A stretch of DNA of 64,000 nucleotides, taken from assembly GCF_012222825.1 (NCBI RefSeq), contig NZ_CP038017.1, forward strand, positions 1,240,001-1,304,000, in the 5' to 3' direction. Positions 47,993 through 60,699 of the stretch are shown here, piece by piece. The notes under the pieces are model-generated. The model saw only the letters and a program-made list of their open reading frames with translations, was not told where the DNA came from and did not search any database. Position numbers and translations under genes: made by a program. This stretch comes from Allofrancisella frigidaquae. Lineage in GTDB: Bacteria; Pseudomonadota; Gammaproteobacteria; Francisellales; Francisellaceae. The stretch's first letter is position 1. Each line of letters opens with the position of its first letter.

Positions 47993-49042
47993 ATGTATTT
48001 ATTGTTATCAAAAAAGAAATTGGAAAATTCAAAAGATTTTTATCTATATGATACCTTATATGAGAAAATAGGCGATGAGTTTCAGGCCTTTAAATCAAAT
48101 ACGCCGGGGCGATTCTATATCTATTTTGAGGATGAAAACGTAAATTTATTAAGCCCTAGATTTAAAAGTCTGATCCAAAAATACAACTTTCCCAACGAAC
48201 GAAAGATTCCAATAGACTATAACGGTAACAAGGTAAAGAACTCCTATTTTGGTTTTAGTCTAACCAAAAGGCCTGGTAGAGACTCTTATGTATTTAATAT
48301 TCACAATGCATTCGTGGGACCATTAATGGCTAAACTTGGTCTTAGATTTAATGGTATAGCAAAGTATGCTCTCTTTAGACAAATTGAATTACTAAAAGTT
48401 GATTCAATTTGTATATCACGTATCGTAATTAACGGCATTGTTGAACCAATAAGCTTAAATCATTATGAAAAGATATTCTATGAGCCTAATAGCTTTAACT
48501 CAAGGAGTGACCCTGAAACTCTATATTACTCATTTAAAAATTATCCATTACAAAACAAACCTGAAAAGACATTTTTAGGGTTAAAAGGATGGGGCTATAT
48601 CATTTCTAAATTAGTTCGTGACTTAGAAGGAAGTGTTGTAGTTCTTAAATATAAAAACCAACAAGAACGTCAACAAAGAAAATGTTTATCTGGAGCGGAT
48701 CTAATTATAAAAGTTTGTGACACCAAAAATGAATTAGCTGTGCAACATATTGAATTAGCTCATAAACTTTCCTGGCGTATAGATGCTTCTCTAAAAAAAA
48801 TGGATGTTCGTCGTCTATCACCATGGCGTAATGAAAATTCACTTGCTTTCCAATTAACTCTAGAACAAGAGCTGTTAGTACGGCAAATTATAACTAGAAA
48901 TACTGCTCTAACTATTGACGATTTGATTAAATACGTAGATTTAATAAATCCAAGCCATAATAGTATTGGTGTTGAGGGTTCTATCAATCATGTAAAAAGT
49001 TTTAATATAAAAACTAAATTCAGTGAACAAAATAATAAATGA
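47993..49042 (+). CDS. Hypothetical protein, 349 aa (island cargo)
   Basis: I do not recognise this protein. The ATG at 47993 has AAGG about 8 nt upstream. The product is charged, mixed alpha/beta, without signal peptide or membrane helices. Readable landmarks are YFGFSLTKRPGRDSYVFNIHN (about 88-108), LGLKGWGYIISKLVRDLEGSV (about 203-223) and a C-terminal region with RRLSPWRNENSLAFQLTLEQEL. It is intact but sits between IS6-like and IS5-family sequences, next to a frameshifted unknown gene of similar size, so it looks like acquired cargo. Confidence 0.6.
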   Translation: MYLLLSKKKLENSKDFYLYDTLYEKIGDEFQAFKSNTPGRFYIYFEDENVNLLSPRFKSLIQKYNFPNERKIPIDYNGNKVKNSYFGFSLTKRPGRDSYVFNIHNAFVGPLMAKLGLRFNGIAKYALFRQIELLKVDSICISRIVINGIVEPISLNHYEKIFYEPNSFNSRSDPETLYYSFKNYPLQNKPEKTFLGLKGWGYIISKLVRDLEGSVVVLKYKNQQERQQRKCLSGADLIIKVCDTKNELAVQHIELAHKLSWRIDASLKKMDVRRLSPWRNENSLAFQLTLEQELLVRQIITRNTALTIDDLIKYVDLINPSHNSIGVEGSINHVKSFNIKTKFSEQNNK

Positions 49043-49178
49043 TGTTACTGATAATAGAAAGGCTGTAAATTTTGAAAATTTACTACCCACTATAAAATTT
49101 TACTAGTTTCTCACTTATATTACTCATCTTACGCAAAAGATTGTAAGTTTTAAAAAGATATTTAGAATACTGATCATA

Positions 49179-50132
49179 AGACCTCTTTCGAAACTATAAT
49201 ATAAAGTTTATACTGGGTTTCAGAGAAAGCTAATATTATGGTTTTGTATTGAAATACGCACAAGTGAAGTTTTTATCAGAGGAACAATTCAGAAGATTAA
49301 CAGGAGTCAAGCGAAGTACGTTTGAGAAGATGGTAAAAATCTTAGAGGAAGCGGATAAGAAGAAAAAAGCAAAAGGAGGTAGAAAGAACAAGCTTAACAT
49401 AGAAAACCAGCTATTAATGGCCTTGGAATACATGAGGGAATATCGCACATATTTTCATGTTAGTCAAAGTTATGGAATAAGTGAAAGTTCTTGCTATAAA
49501 GCGATTAAATGGATAGAAGATACGCTGATCAAGTATCCGGACTTCTCTTTGCCCGGAAGAAAAGCTTTGCTTAAAAAAGCGATATGGACTATGAAGTTGT
49601 GCTCATAGACGCAACTGAAACACCATGCGAGCGCCCAAAAAAAGGGTAAAAAATAACCAGCGGATCAAGAATCGAAATAATAAGCAAAGGCATTTTTACT
49701 CTGGCAAGAAGAGAAGGCATACTTTAAAGGCTCAGGTTGTTGTTGATAAGAAAACTAAAGCAGTGATATGCACCGCATTTTCAAACGGCAAGCGGCACGA
49801 TTTTAGGTTGTTTAAGGAATCCAAAACCTATATCCATCCTGAAAAGAGGGTCATTACTGATACTGGATATCAAGGCATACAAAAGCTTCATAGCAAATCT
49901 GAGTTGCCCAAAAAGAAGAGTAAGAAAAATCTTTTAACGAAAGAAGATAAAAAGAAAAACCAAGAACTTGCGAGTCAAAGGGTGTTGAATGAAAATGTCA
50001 TTAGCATGATTAAACGATTTATAATCGTATCTGATAAATATAGAAATAGACGAAAAAGATTTGGACTAAGATTCAATTTAATAGCTGGCATTTATAACCT
50101 GGAGTTACATAAATGAGTTTCGAAAGAGGTCT
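49179..50132 (+). mobile_element. Complete IS5-family insertion sequence (954 bp)
   Basis: The terminal inverted repeat AGACCTCTTTCGAAAC (49179) is mirrored perfectly by GTTTCGAAAGAGGTCT (ending 50132). The element is flanked by ATA on both sides, possibly the target duplication. It contains a transposase split into frames. It is unrelated in its ends to the IS5-type relic at 47469 and to the MITEs. Confidence 0.88.
49249..50116 (+). pseudogene. IS5-family (DDE_Tnp_4-type) transposase in three frames
   Basis: Frame one (49249-49608) has the N-terminal helix-turn-helix region. A short middle piece in the -1 frame reads DMDYEVVLIDATETPCERP with the first catalytic Asp. The last frame (to 50116) has VITDTGYQGI with the second Asp and LNENVISMIKRF with the catalytic Glu. 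Joining them needs two -1 shifts, at A6 (49573-49578) and A7 (49637-49643). The DDE triad is complete if both occur, so the element may be active by slippage or may be decayed. The start is probably TTG at 49249. Confidence 0.8.
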
Positions 50133-50232
50133 ATAGAAAAAATTGTATTATGAGAAAGTTGAAACCATGTCTGTGAACCTCACAACTTACAGCTATGGTC
50201 GCAGAAATTCCGTACCTTCCTGAATAGAACCC

Positions 50233-51218
50233 CTAATTTCTCTTGTTCATTAAACCTAGATGACCTATATAATTTATATTGTTTATTGAATTCTTGTAAA
50301 TTTTATTACTATCAAGCTCAGAGACTTTGATAATCTTAATTTTTTGTATATTTTCAAGGTCAAAGACTGGAAAATCGACTTTAATTAAAGTATGAATTCG
50401 ATTAAGCGTTTTATCGCTAACATCTTTTCCATTACCAATTAATACATTTGATGATGGAAATTTGTAATGGTCCCATTTACGATTCATCATACTAAAATTA
50501 GTATATAAAAAAGATTCAAGAAGGGGCTTAAATCTAGTGTTACAATAGTAGATGGCTTTTTTAAAGCCCATCCGTCTTTATTAGCTATATAACCACTATG
50601 ATAATGATTTTGAATGTTATCACCTCCAATAAAATAGAATTTTTTCACTAAATAGCAAACACCTAATAGAGATTCTTTATCATCAAATCTTAAGAGTTCG
50701 TAGCGTTGTAAAGTTGAATATGTTAGCAATTTATTCTCTACATCAAAGTATGATAATTCATAATCTTTAGCTGATTTTAGAATAAATCCTCTGTTAGGCA
50801 TATCCATAATGATATTAGGAGGTACGTTTGTTTGGTCTGTCAATCCACCAATACGAGGCAACCATTGACCCCACAGAGAAAGCGCTTTTTCTAGTGCTTT
50901 AGAATTGATTTGGTTAAAGTATTCGCTTATACCATCAGGTAGCTCTGTATTAATAAAATAAGTTCTCGTATAATCTTTTTTGAAGCCCTTAAAGTTAGTA
51001 CAATCACTATTCCATAATAGTTCAAATCCTATATTTTTAAATGTTTCAAAATAATCAAAGTAATGATCTTTGCTATTATAGTAATATTTTTTTAGATTCC
51101 CACTGAGATTCAATTTAAATGCTTTATGTATAGTTCCTATGCTGTCGAATTTTAACATTATATGTTTTGTAGCTATTTTTTTTGAAAGTATACTCCTTTT
51201 GCTTTTAATAATCATCAT
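50233..51218 (-). pseudogene. Frameshifted hypothetical gene, ~330 aa (island cargo)
   Basis: Two overlapping minus-strand frames are parts of one gene. The first (ATG near 51218) reads to KDGWALKK. The second continues as AIYYCNTRFKPLLESFL and runs to LGLMNKRN* at 50233. The break is at a run of six A on the coding strand (50557-50562); adding one A restores a single frame. The protein is rich in aromatic residues and has LSLWGQWLPRIGG near the middle. I do not recognise it. Its start lies about 30 bp from the IS6-like end at 51248. Confidence 0.6.
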
Positions 51219-51247
51219 TTCTGAACATTTTATCCAGGGCAATGGCT

Positions 51248-51440
51248 GGTTCTGTCGCAAGCTTGATATTTGACGGTAATTTTTCTATAATCAGTATTTT
51301 TCAGATACAGTTATGTTGCTATAGCATAAAACTGATCCCAAACAGTCATCTGTCCAGCGTTAACGTGCTGACCCTTTTTCACCACACTTTTTTACTATTA
51401 ACCCTTATTTTGCTATCGAGTTTGAGCATATAATTCAGAG
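51248..51440 (-). mobile_element. IS6-like element remnant with end repeat and transposase tail
   Basis: GGTTCTGTCGCAA (51248-51260) is an IS6-family-type terminal repeat. The minus strand inward of it encodes a short tail, GQHVNAGQMTVWDQFYAIAT, ending at about 51305. This resembles the C-terminus of such transposases, but stops interrupt it upstream. The remainder of the element is missing. The region 51440-51540 shows no further gene. Confidence 0.5.
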
Positions 51441-51542
51441 ATTCATGTAAGTGAATTTACACAGTTAAGGGGAAAGGCTCGCTAATAAATACTCTGTAAC
51501 ATTATTTAGATAGTCTTTAGTTATAGTTGACATACTTATCTC

Positions 51543-51833
51543 CTAGGCTACATCAAGCGGCTTTACATGTTTATGTGTTCGTTTAGCAGAATATAGATCA
51601 TAAGCTATTTGAAGGTTTAACCAAAAATCTGGGGTAACTCCAAATGTTTCACTCAGAGATAAAGCACTGTCTGCAGTTACTCCTCTTTTACCATTAACAA
51701 TCTCATTTAATCTAGCATAGGTCCAGCCTAAGTGTTCTGCTAGCTTTTTTTGAGTAATACCTAATGGTTCTATAAACTCATGTAACAACACCTCTCCTGG
51801 ATGTGTTGGTTGTCTATTTGCTGGTATAAACAT
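51543..51833 (-). CDS. higA: HigA-type antitoxin
   Basis: This 96-aa protein starts in the way typical of the VapI/HigA family (ANRQPTHPGEVLLHEFIEPLGITQKKLAEHLGW). It has an XRE-type helix-turn-helix (about residues 26-60) and the FGVTPDFWLNLQIAYDL block. It would bind its own operator and neutralise the upstream toxin. AGAGGTAAG lies before the ATG. It is 21 bp after higB, in toxin-first order. Confidence 0.9.
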   Translation of the reverse strand: MFIPANRQPTHPGEVLLHEFIEPLGITQKKLAEHLGWTYARLNEIVNGKRGVTADSALSLSETFGVTPDFWLNLQIAYDLYSAKRTHKHVKPLDVA

Positions 51834-51854
51834 AACTTACCTCTTTTTTTAAAA

Positions 51855-52169
51855 TTACTTATGATAGTTAACTATATCAACATCATATGCTTCATTATCT
51901 TGACACTTGAATATCACACGATACTGATCATTAATCCTTATTGAGTGATACTCTTTCAAATTTCCTTTTAACTGCTCTAGCCTATTGTTTGGAGGAATTC
52001 TCAAATCCTCAATTACTTTAGCAGCATTTAGCATATCCAGTTTTCTTATAGCTACTTTGTATATAGTGTTTGGTACTTTTCTAGCATGTTTACTTGATAT
52101 ACCATTGTATGTATCTTCTGCTGTTTGGCTTGCAAATGTCTGCCAAAATAATTCTGCTAATGCTAAAAT
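51855..52169 (-). CDS. higB: HigB-type toxin (start codon unresolved)
   Basis: The minus strand reads TFASQTAEDTYNGISSKHARKVP, then IYKVAIRKLDMLNAAKVIEDLRIPPNNRLEQLKGN and SIRINDQYRVIFKCQ, ending VDIVNYHK. This is a nearly complete RelE/HigB-family ribosome-dependent mRNase. No ATG, GTG or TTG lies in frame before the TFA segment; only ATT (52169) or a TTA at the expected start is present. The IS5-type end begins 35 bp upstream. Translation may use a rare start, or the toxin may have been silenced by loss of its initiation codon. Confidence 0.65.
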   Translation of the reverse strand: MLALAELFWQTFASQTAEDTYNGISSKHARKVPNTIYKVAIRKLDMLNAAKVIEDLRIPPNNRLEQLKGNLKEYHSIRINDQYRVIFKCQDNEAYDVDIVNYHK

Positions 52170-52203
52170 GTAATAGTAGCTGCTGATATCTTTAAGAACG
52201 TTA

Positions 52204-52247
52204 TTTTAAAGAAATTCAGTGATTAGTTGTAGATGTTGGAGAGGTTT
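52204..52247 (-). mobile_element. Solitary end of the IS5-type element (inverted copy)
   Basis: These 44 bp, read on the minus strand, match the left end of the relic at 47469-47512 at 40 of 44 positions. No transposase sequence accompanies them. With the relic it frames the whole 47.5-52.2 kb accessory block in opposite orientation. Confidence 0.75.
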
Positions 52248-52280
52248 TTAGTTGACTCCCTGTCGCTGGGGAAAGTAAAG

Positions 52281-52553
52281 ATGAAAAAACTAATTACTAC
52301 CTTAATTTTAATCTCTAACGTGTTAATCACTACCCATAGCTTTGCGTGTTCTGAATTAAATCATGACTTTGGAAATAAAATAGGTGTGTATACAGCTTAG
52401 AACTATGGATATGTTTATAGACTTACAACCAAACCTTACTGTGTATCCTAAAGGCTTAAAACAAAACGGCGGACTTAAAAAAATTCTCTGACTTGGATAA
52501 GTAAATATGCCTATGTCTCAATTGATGAAACAAATTTAAACAAAATACTTTAG
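52281..52553 (+). pseudogene. Decayed linear amide C-N hydrolase (choloylglycine hydrolase family)
   Basis: A signal peptide (MKKLITTLILISNVLITTHSFA) is followed by Cys, the position of the N-terminal nucleophile in this Ntn-hydrolase family, and then by DFGNKIGVYTA and a stop. Downstream frames continue the family sequence as NYGYVYRLTTKPYC, VYPKGLKQNGGLKK and LTWISKYAYVSID. At least two frameshifts and a stop are therefore present and the C-terminal two thirds is gone. Confidence 0.6.
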
Positions 52554-52618
52554 ATAATTCTCCAATATAGCATAAATTTTGTTACAATTGCTCAACCCAA
52601 AAAAAATAATTAATTAAA

Positions 52619-53542
52619 ATGTTATCTTTAATAGGTAATACTCCTATCATTAAACTTAAAGCACCTAATGACAAACACCATCTTTTTGCGAAATGTGAAT
52701 GGTTAAACCCTACAGGTAGTATAAAAGATCGTGTAGCTAAATATATAGTACAAGAGTTAATCAACAGTAAACAACTTAAATCTAACCAACCTATCGTAGA
52801 AGCAAGTTCAGGAAACATGGGAACATCTTTAGCAGCTTTAGGAAAACTATATAATCATCCAGTTTATATAACTTGTCCAGAAAAAACTGGCCCTACAAAA
52901 AGGGTTATGATCGAAAAATTAGGGGCTAAACTAACGGTTTGTAAAAATACTTCTGACTACAAAAATCCAGAGTTTTACGTTAATAGAGCTAAAAAAATAG
53001 CCACAGAGATTGACGGTATTTTAATTAATCAATATGATAATAAGTTAAATACACTTTGTCATTATGAAACTACAGGACAAGAAATTGTAGATTTTTTCAC
53101 TAAGAATAATTTATCACTAGATTATTTTATCACTGTCGGAGGTTCTGGTGGCACTATTACTGGATGTGCTAAAAAGATTAAAGAACATTTTCCAGACGCT
53201 AAAGTAATAATGCCAGATCCTAAAGGTTCTGTCTATTATGATATCTTCAATTATGGAAAGCCTATCCAAGAAAATATACATAGCTATAAAGTCGAAGGTC
53301 CAGGCAACCCGGTTTTTTGCCAATCTATGGATTTATCTTATATTGATGAGGTAATACAATTTGATGATGTCCAAGCTTTTAATTCTTGTAATGATCTAGC
53401 TAAAGAGCAAGGGATATATGCTGGACACAGCAGTGGTGCAAACTATCTTATAGCCAACCAACTTCTAAAAACTTTGCCCTTAGATAGATCGTATAATATC
53501 CTCATCATGATACTAGATAGCGGTATGAAGTATACTTTTTAG
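52619..53542 (+). CDS. Cysteine synthase/cystathionine beta-synthase-like PLP enzyme
   Basis: This 307-aa fold-type II PLP enzyme has the PLP lysine at K36 in NPTGSIKDRVA, and EASSGNMGTSLAALG where the usual family motif is SSGNTG. The phosphate-binding VGGSGGTITGC segment and the C-terminal AGHSSGANYL are present. It most resembles O-acetylserine sulfhydrylases (CysK/CysM), but the Thr-to-Met change in the substrate loop and the short N-terminus leave substrate uncertain. It stands alone at the right edge of the accessory island. Confidence 0.75.
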   Translation: MLSLIGNTPIIKLKAPNDKHHLFAKCEWLNPTGSIKDRVAKYIVQELINSKQLKSNQPIVEASSGNMGTSLAALGKLYNHPVYITCPEKTGPTKRVMIEKLGAKLTVCKNTSDYKNPEFYVNRAKKIATEIDGILINQYDNKLNTLCHYETTGQEIVDFFTKNNLSLDYFITVGGSGGTITGCAKKIKEHFPDAKVIMPDPKGSVYYDIFNYGKPIQENIHSYKVEGPGNPVFCQSMDLSYIDEVIQFDDVQAFNSCNDLAKEQGIYAGHSSGANYLIANQLLKTLPLDRSYNILIMILDSGMKYTF

Positions 53543-53573
53543 TTACTAAAATCAACTAATTGACTCCAGCAAA

Positions 53574-53602
53574 TTGTATTAAAAAAATTTAAATGCTATG
53601 AT
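53574..53602 (+). promoter_or_regulatory. Sigma-70-type promoter of the DUF5993-dsbB pair
   Basis: TTGTAT (53574-53579) and TATGAT (53597-53602) are 17 bp apart, about 36 bp before the small gene at 53639. Confidence 0.5.
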
Positions 53603-53638
53603 CTTCTCTGTTTATTACGTAAATTAGGAGAAATTGTT

Positions 53639-53797
53639 ATGCCTGGTATTTTAATTAGTTTTATATTTTTATTTACCTCTGCAGTTATAGCTTGGTTTAA
53701 CCGTAGGTGGGGAGTAATAGTATTTAGCATTTTCCTTATCGTTGCAGGGGTGACATTCTTACATCATGCAACTGATCACTTATCCATATATCTATAA
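53639..53797 (+). CDS. DUF5993 family small membrane protein
   Basis: This 52-aa protein starts MPGILISFIFLFTSAVIAW, has a basic turn (FNRRWG), then a second hydrophobic helix (VIVFSIFLIVAGVTFL) and ends HHATDHLSIYL. Small two-helix proteins with this HHATD ending are typically encoded just before dsbB-like genes. AGGAGA is about 8 nt before the ATG. It ends 10 bp before dsbB and probably acts with it; its role is unknown. Confidence 0.8.
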   Translation: MPGILISFIFLFTSAVIAWFNRRWGVIVFSIFLIVAGVTFLHHATDHLSIYL

Positions 53798-53807
53798 GGA
53801 ACAAGCT

Positions 53808-54380
53808 ATGATGAAGATAACCCTTAACGATTTAATTAAAACTTTAAGTGCGATAGAAATTACAGGTATAACTATCATAATTCTTATGGCTTTTTTCTTT
53901 CAATTTGTTATGAATGAAATCCCTTGCCCTTTATGCTTATTACAGAGACTTGGTTTATTAGGCATTGGCTTTGGTTTTTTATTAAATATGCACTATCATG
54001 TTCGTCCAAGCCATTATGCTTTATCATTATTAGCATCAGTATTTACTGCCTTTGTTGCACTTAGACAAGTAGCTCTACATATTACCGATCCCGTAGGGTT
54101 TGGCTCAAAAATATTAGGTATGCATATGTACAGCTGGGTTTTTGTAATTTCTATGATTGCTATTATTTACATTGCTATTATTTTATCGTACCCACAACAA
54201 TACGAAATTCGTAAGCCTCCTCAAGAAACTGCTGAAGCTAAAAATAAAAAAATTAGAATTTTCACCCATGTAGCTTTTATATTATTTGCAATAATAATTT
54301 TCGCTAATATAGCTTCTACATTCTTTCAATGTGGCTTACATGAATGTCCTGATAACCCTGTAGGCTACGTATTAATATAA
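53808..54380 (+). CDS. dsbB: DsbB-family disulfide bond formation protein
   Basis: This 190-aa inner-membrane protein has four or five hydrophobic helices and the first redox pair in EIPCPLCLLQRLG (C40, C43). It would re-oxidise a DsbA-like partner using quinone. The middle loop lacks an evident second Cys pair; instead two cysteines lie at the extreme C-terminus after the last helix (FFQCGLHECPDNP). AAGGAACA positions the start at 53808, while the frame itself is open to 53766. It is coupled to the DUF5993 gene. Confidence 0.82.
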   Translation: MMKITLNDLIKTLSAIEITGITIIILMAFFFQFVMNEIPCPLCLLQRLGLLGIGFGFLLNMHYHVRPSHYALSLLASVFTAFVALRQVALHITDPVGFGSKILGMHMYSWVFVISMIAIIYIAIILSYPQQYEIRKPPQETAEAKNKKIRIFTHVAFILFAIIIFANIASTFFQCGLHECPDNPVGYVLI

Positions 54381-54462
54381 AGCGAAATACTACACATAAA
54401 TACGAATATTAAATTTTTTTGATACTATCTCACTCTTATATTTATATCCAAATCAGGAAGCT

Positions 54463-55452
54463 TCAAGGTGTAGAACTTCTCCCTGCAAAATATTTATTTT
54501 TATTAAATTCTTTGCAATAATTAATTGTTGAATGCTCTAATATACCTTCTTTTAGCTGGTTATAACATTGCTGAGTAGGCTCTATAACTGTTCTCACATC
54601 ACAATCATTTTCTTTGTTATAATTATTAGGAACTATTTCACTATGAAACATTTGATTAGGAAATCTAACTTTTAATCCACTATGTGAACCGTACCAATCT
54701 GTCATCTGATCACCTACAGACATCAACCAATATACATTTTTTTGCTCAGATAATGCCTGTCTGAAAGAATCTTTATATGCAACTTTCTGATTAGGTTTAG
54801 AAGCACATAAACTATTATCTATTGAACCAGAAAAAAAGACAAATTTTTCAAGCTGATTACTTGTAAGATCCAAATTACTCTTTAACCATTCAGCTGTAGC
54901 TGTAGCTGCCTTATTATTACAGTATCTAGCTGTTATAAAATAACAAGCTATCCCATCTTTAAAACATTGTTTTTTTATAAAATCAACAATAGCTGGCGTT
55001 ACTATTTTACCTTTACTAAAGTAATCATCCTCAAACGAGGAAAGTTGAATCGTGTTATCAATATCAAACATTAATCCAGGAATCTTACCAGATTTTTTTA
55101 TAGCGTTAATAAATCCAATATCTTTAAATTTTTCCAAGAGTTTATTTATTTCATTAATTGTATCTTCTGAATCTTTTGCATACTGCGATTTTTTCGTATA
55201 ACTCAAAGCATCTTTACTGCTCATATAATCATATACGTTTGACTCCTTTACAATCTGATTGACACAACTTTTTACATTATCTGGTAACTCAAACTTATGA
55301 CCATTTTGTTCATTAAACTCAGTCTTTAACCGAGTTACTTCATCATATAATTTTAGAGAATCAACTTTATCTATAGTATCGTTATTATCACATCCAGCTA
55401 AAGATAAGCTAATCGATAATACTAATAGTAGGTATTTTGTAAATTTCATCAT
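54463..55452 (-). CDS. HAD-superfamily acid-phosphatase-like lipoprotein
   Basis: This 329-aa protein has a lipoprotein signal (lipobox SLAGC, Cys about residue 20). The HAD catalytic motif LMFDIDNTIQLSS (about 127-139) has both Asp residues, and motif II-like YFITARYC and a MSVGDQMTDWYG motif near the end of the core follow. It resembles class B/C-type acid phosphatases of the periplasm or outer membrane. GAGG precedes the ATG. It is convergent with dsbB. Confidence 0.78.
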   Translation of the reverse strand: MMKFTKYLLLVLSISLSLAGCDNNDTIDKVDSLKLYDEVTRLKTEFNEQNGHKFELPDNVKSCVNQIVKESNVYDYMSSKDALSYTKKSQYAKDSEDTINEINKLLEKFKDIGFINAIKKSGKIPGLMFDIDNTIQLSSFEDDYFSKGKIVTPAIVDFIKKQCFKDGIACYFITARYCNNKAATATAEWLKSNLDLTSNQLEKFVFFSGSIDNSLCASKPNQKVAYKDSFRQALSEQKNVYWLMSVGDQMTDWYGSHSGLKVRFPNQMFHSEIVPNNYNKENDCDVRTVIEPTQQCYNQLKEGILEHSTINYCKEFNKNKYFAGRSSTP

Positions 55453-55586
55453 ATCCTCATTTACACATGTTACAAACTATTTTATAACTAATTATTTACC
55501 TATTCCAAAATAATTTCAGCAAAAAACTAATTCTCTATTCAACTAGAGAATATTAGATACAAGAGTATATTAGATTTTTTTACAAA

Positions 55587-55619
55587 CAAAAAAGCCCCGT
55601 ATTTTAGTACGAGGCTTTA
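55587..55619 (-). terminator. Rho-independent terminator of the rRNA operon
   Basis: On the minus strand AAAGCCTCGTACTAAAATACGGGGCTTT forms a stem around ACTAAAAT and is followed by a T-run, 30 bp past the 5S gene. Confidence 0.85.
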
Positions 55620-55646
55620 GATTTGTGTTTTTGGGGTTTAAAAAAG

Positions 55647-55760
55647 ATGGCGACTACCTACTTTCACCTGGGCAACTGCCAGACTATCATCGGCGTGTTG
55701 TAGTTTCACTTCTGAGTTCGGAAAGGGATCAGGTGGTTCCTACAAGCTATCATCGCCAAA
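55647..55760 (-). rRNA. rrf: 5S ribosomal RNA
   Basis: The ~114-nt gene reads TTTGGCGATGATAGCTTGTA at its 5' end and closes with the complementary GGTAGTCGCCAT. Internal CACCTGATCCC and CCGAACTCAGAAGTG blocks are the conserved 5S loops. It is last in the operon, before the terminator. Confidence 0.95.
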
Positions 55761-55809
55761 ACCTGAGTTTTGGTATATAAAGATATTTAACAATTCAGCA
55801 TAGAAATAG

Positions 55810-58695
<2,886 letters not shown>

Positions 58696-58748
58696 TCTAT
58701 CTCTATACTAAATTGTTAAATATCTCTATCTTCATGCAAATAAAACAG

Positions 58749-58824
58749 TGGTGGAGCCAAGCGGGATCGAACCGCTGACCCCCTGCGTGCAAAGCAGGTG
58801 CTCTCCCAGCTGAGCTATGGCCCC
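58749..58824 (-). tRNA. tRNA-Ala (anticodon TGC)
   Basis: The 76-nt cloverleaf starts GGGGCCATAGCTCAGCTGGG, has anticodon arm CCTGC-TTTGCAC-GCAGG and ends with encoded CCA. It lies in the 16S-23S spacer. Confidence 0.97.
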
Positions 58825-58832
58825 AAAAAAAA

Positions 58833-58909
<77 letters not shown>

Positions 58910-59010
58910 GTATCTTATTTACACTAAAATCTATTATCTACAAACACTCTATCAATTTATCTGAATTAGCAATTAAGCTCTATTCTTATTATTCTTTTCG
59001 TATTTCCTTT

Positions 59011-60537
<1,527 letters not shown>

Positions 60538-60670
60538 TTAATCTATTTCTTGACTCAATTACTAAACTCAAATTCATCAACAAAGTGTTTGTATATAATA
60601 TATCTCTTAAATATCTTTCAGGCCTAAACCCTCTCTACCGCTAACATCACCCGTCAGCCAGTGAAGACAT

Positions 60671-60699
60671 ATAATACACACCTACATCTCTCAACGCAA
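60671..60699 (-). promoter_or_regulatory. Promoter of the rRNA operon
   Basis: On the minus strand TTGCGT (60694-60699) and TATTAT (60671-60676) are separated by 17 bp, about 130 bp before 16S. A very A/T-rich stretch upstream (60700-60740) could act as an UP element. A perfect 12-bp palindrome CAAATATATTTG lies at 60743-60754. Confidence 0.6.

Noticed and set aside
50233-50571. Separate 112-aa gene at the end of the orphan cargo
   Set aside because: Its beginning overlaps the end of the larger frame and simply continues it after a one-base shift, so the two are treated as one broken gene.
51985-52173. Plus-strand 62-aa frame opposite the toxin
   Set aside because: It is the shadow of higB; the minus strand carries clear HigB-family sequence.
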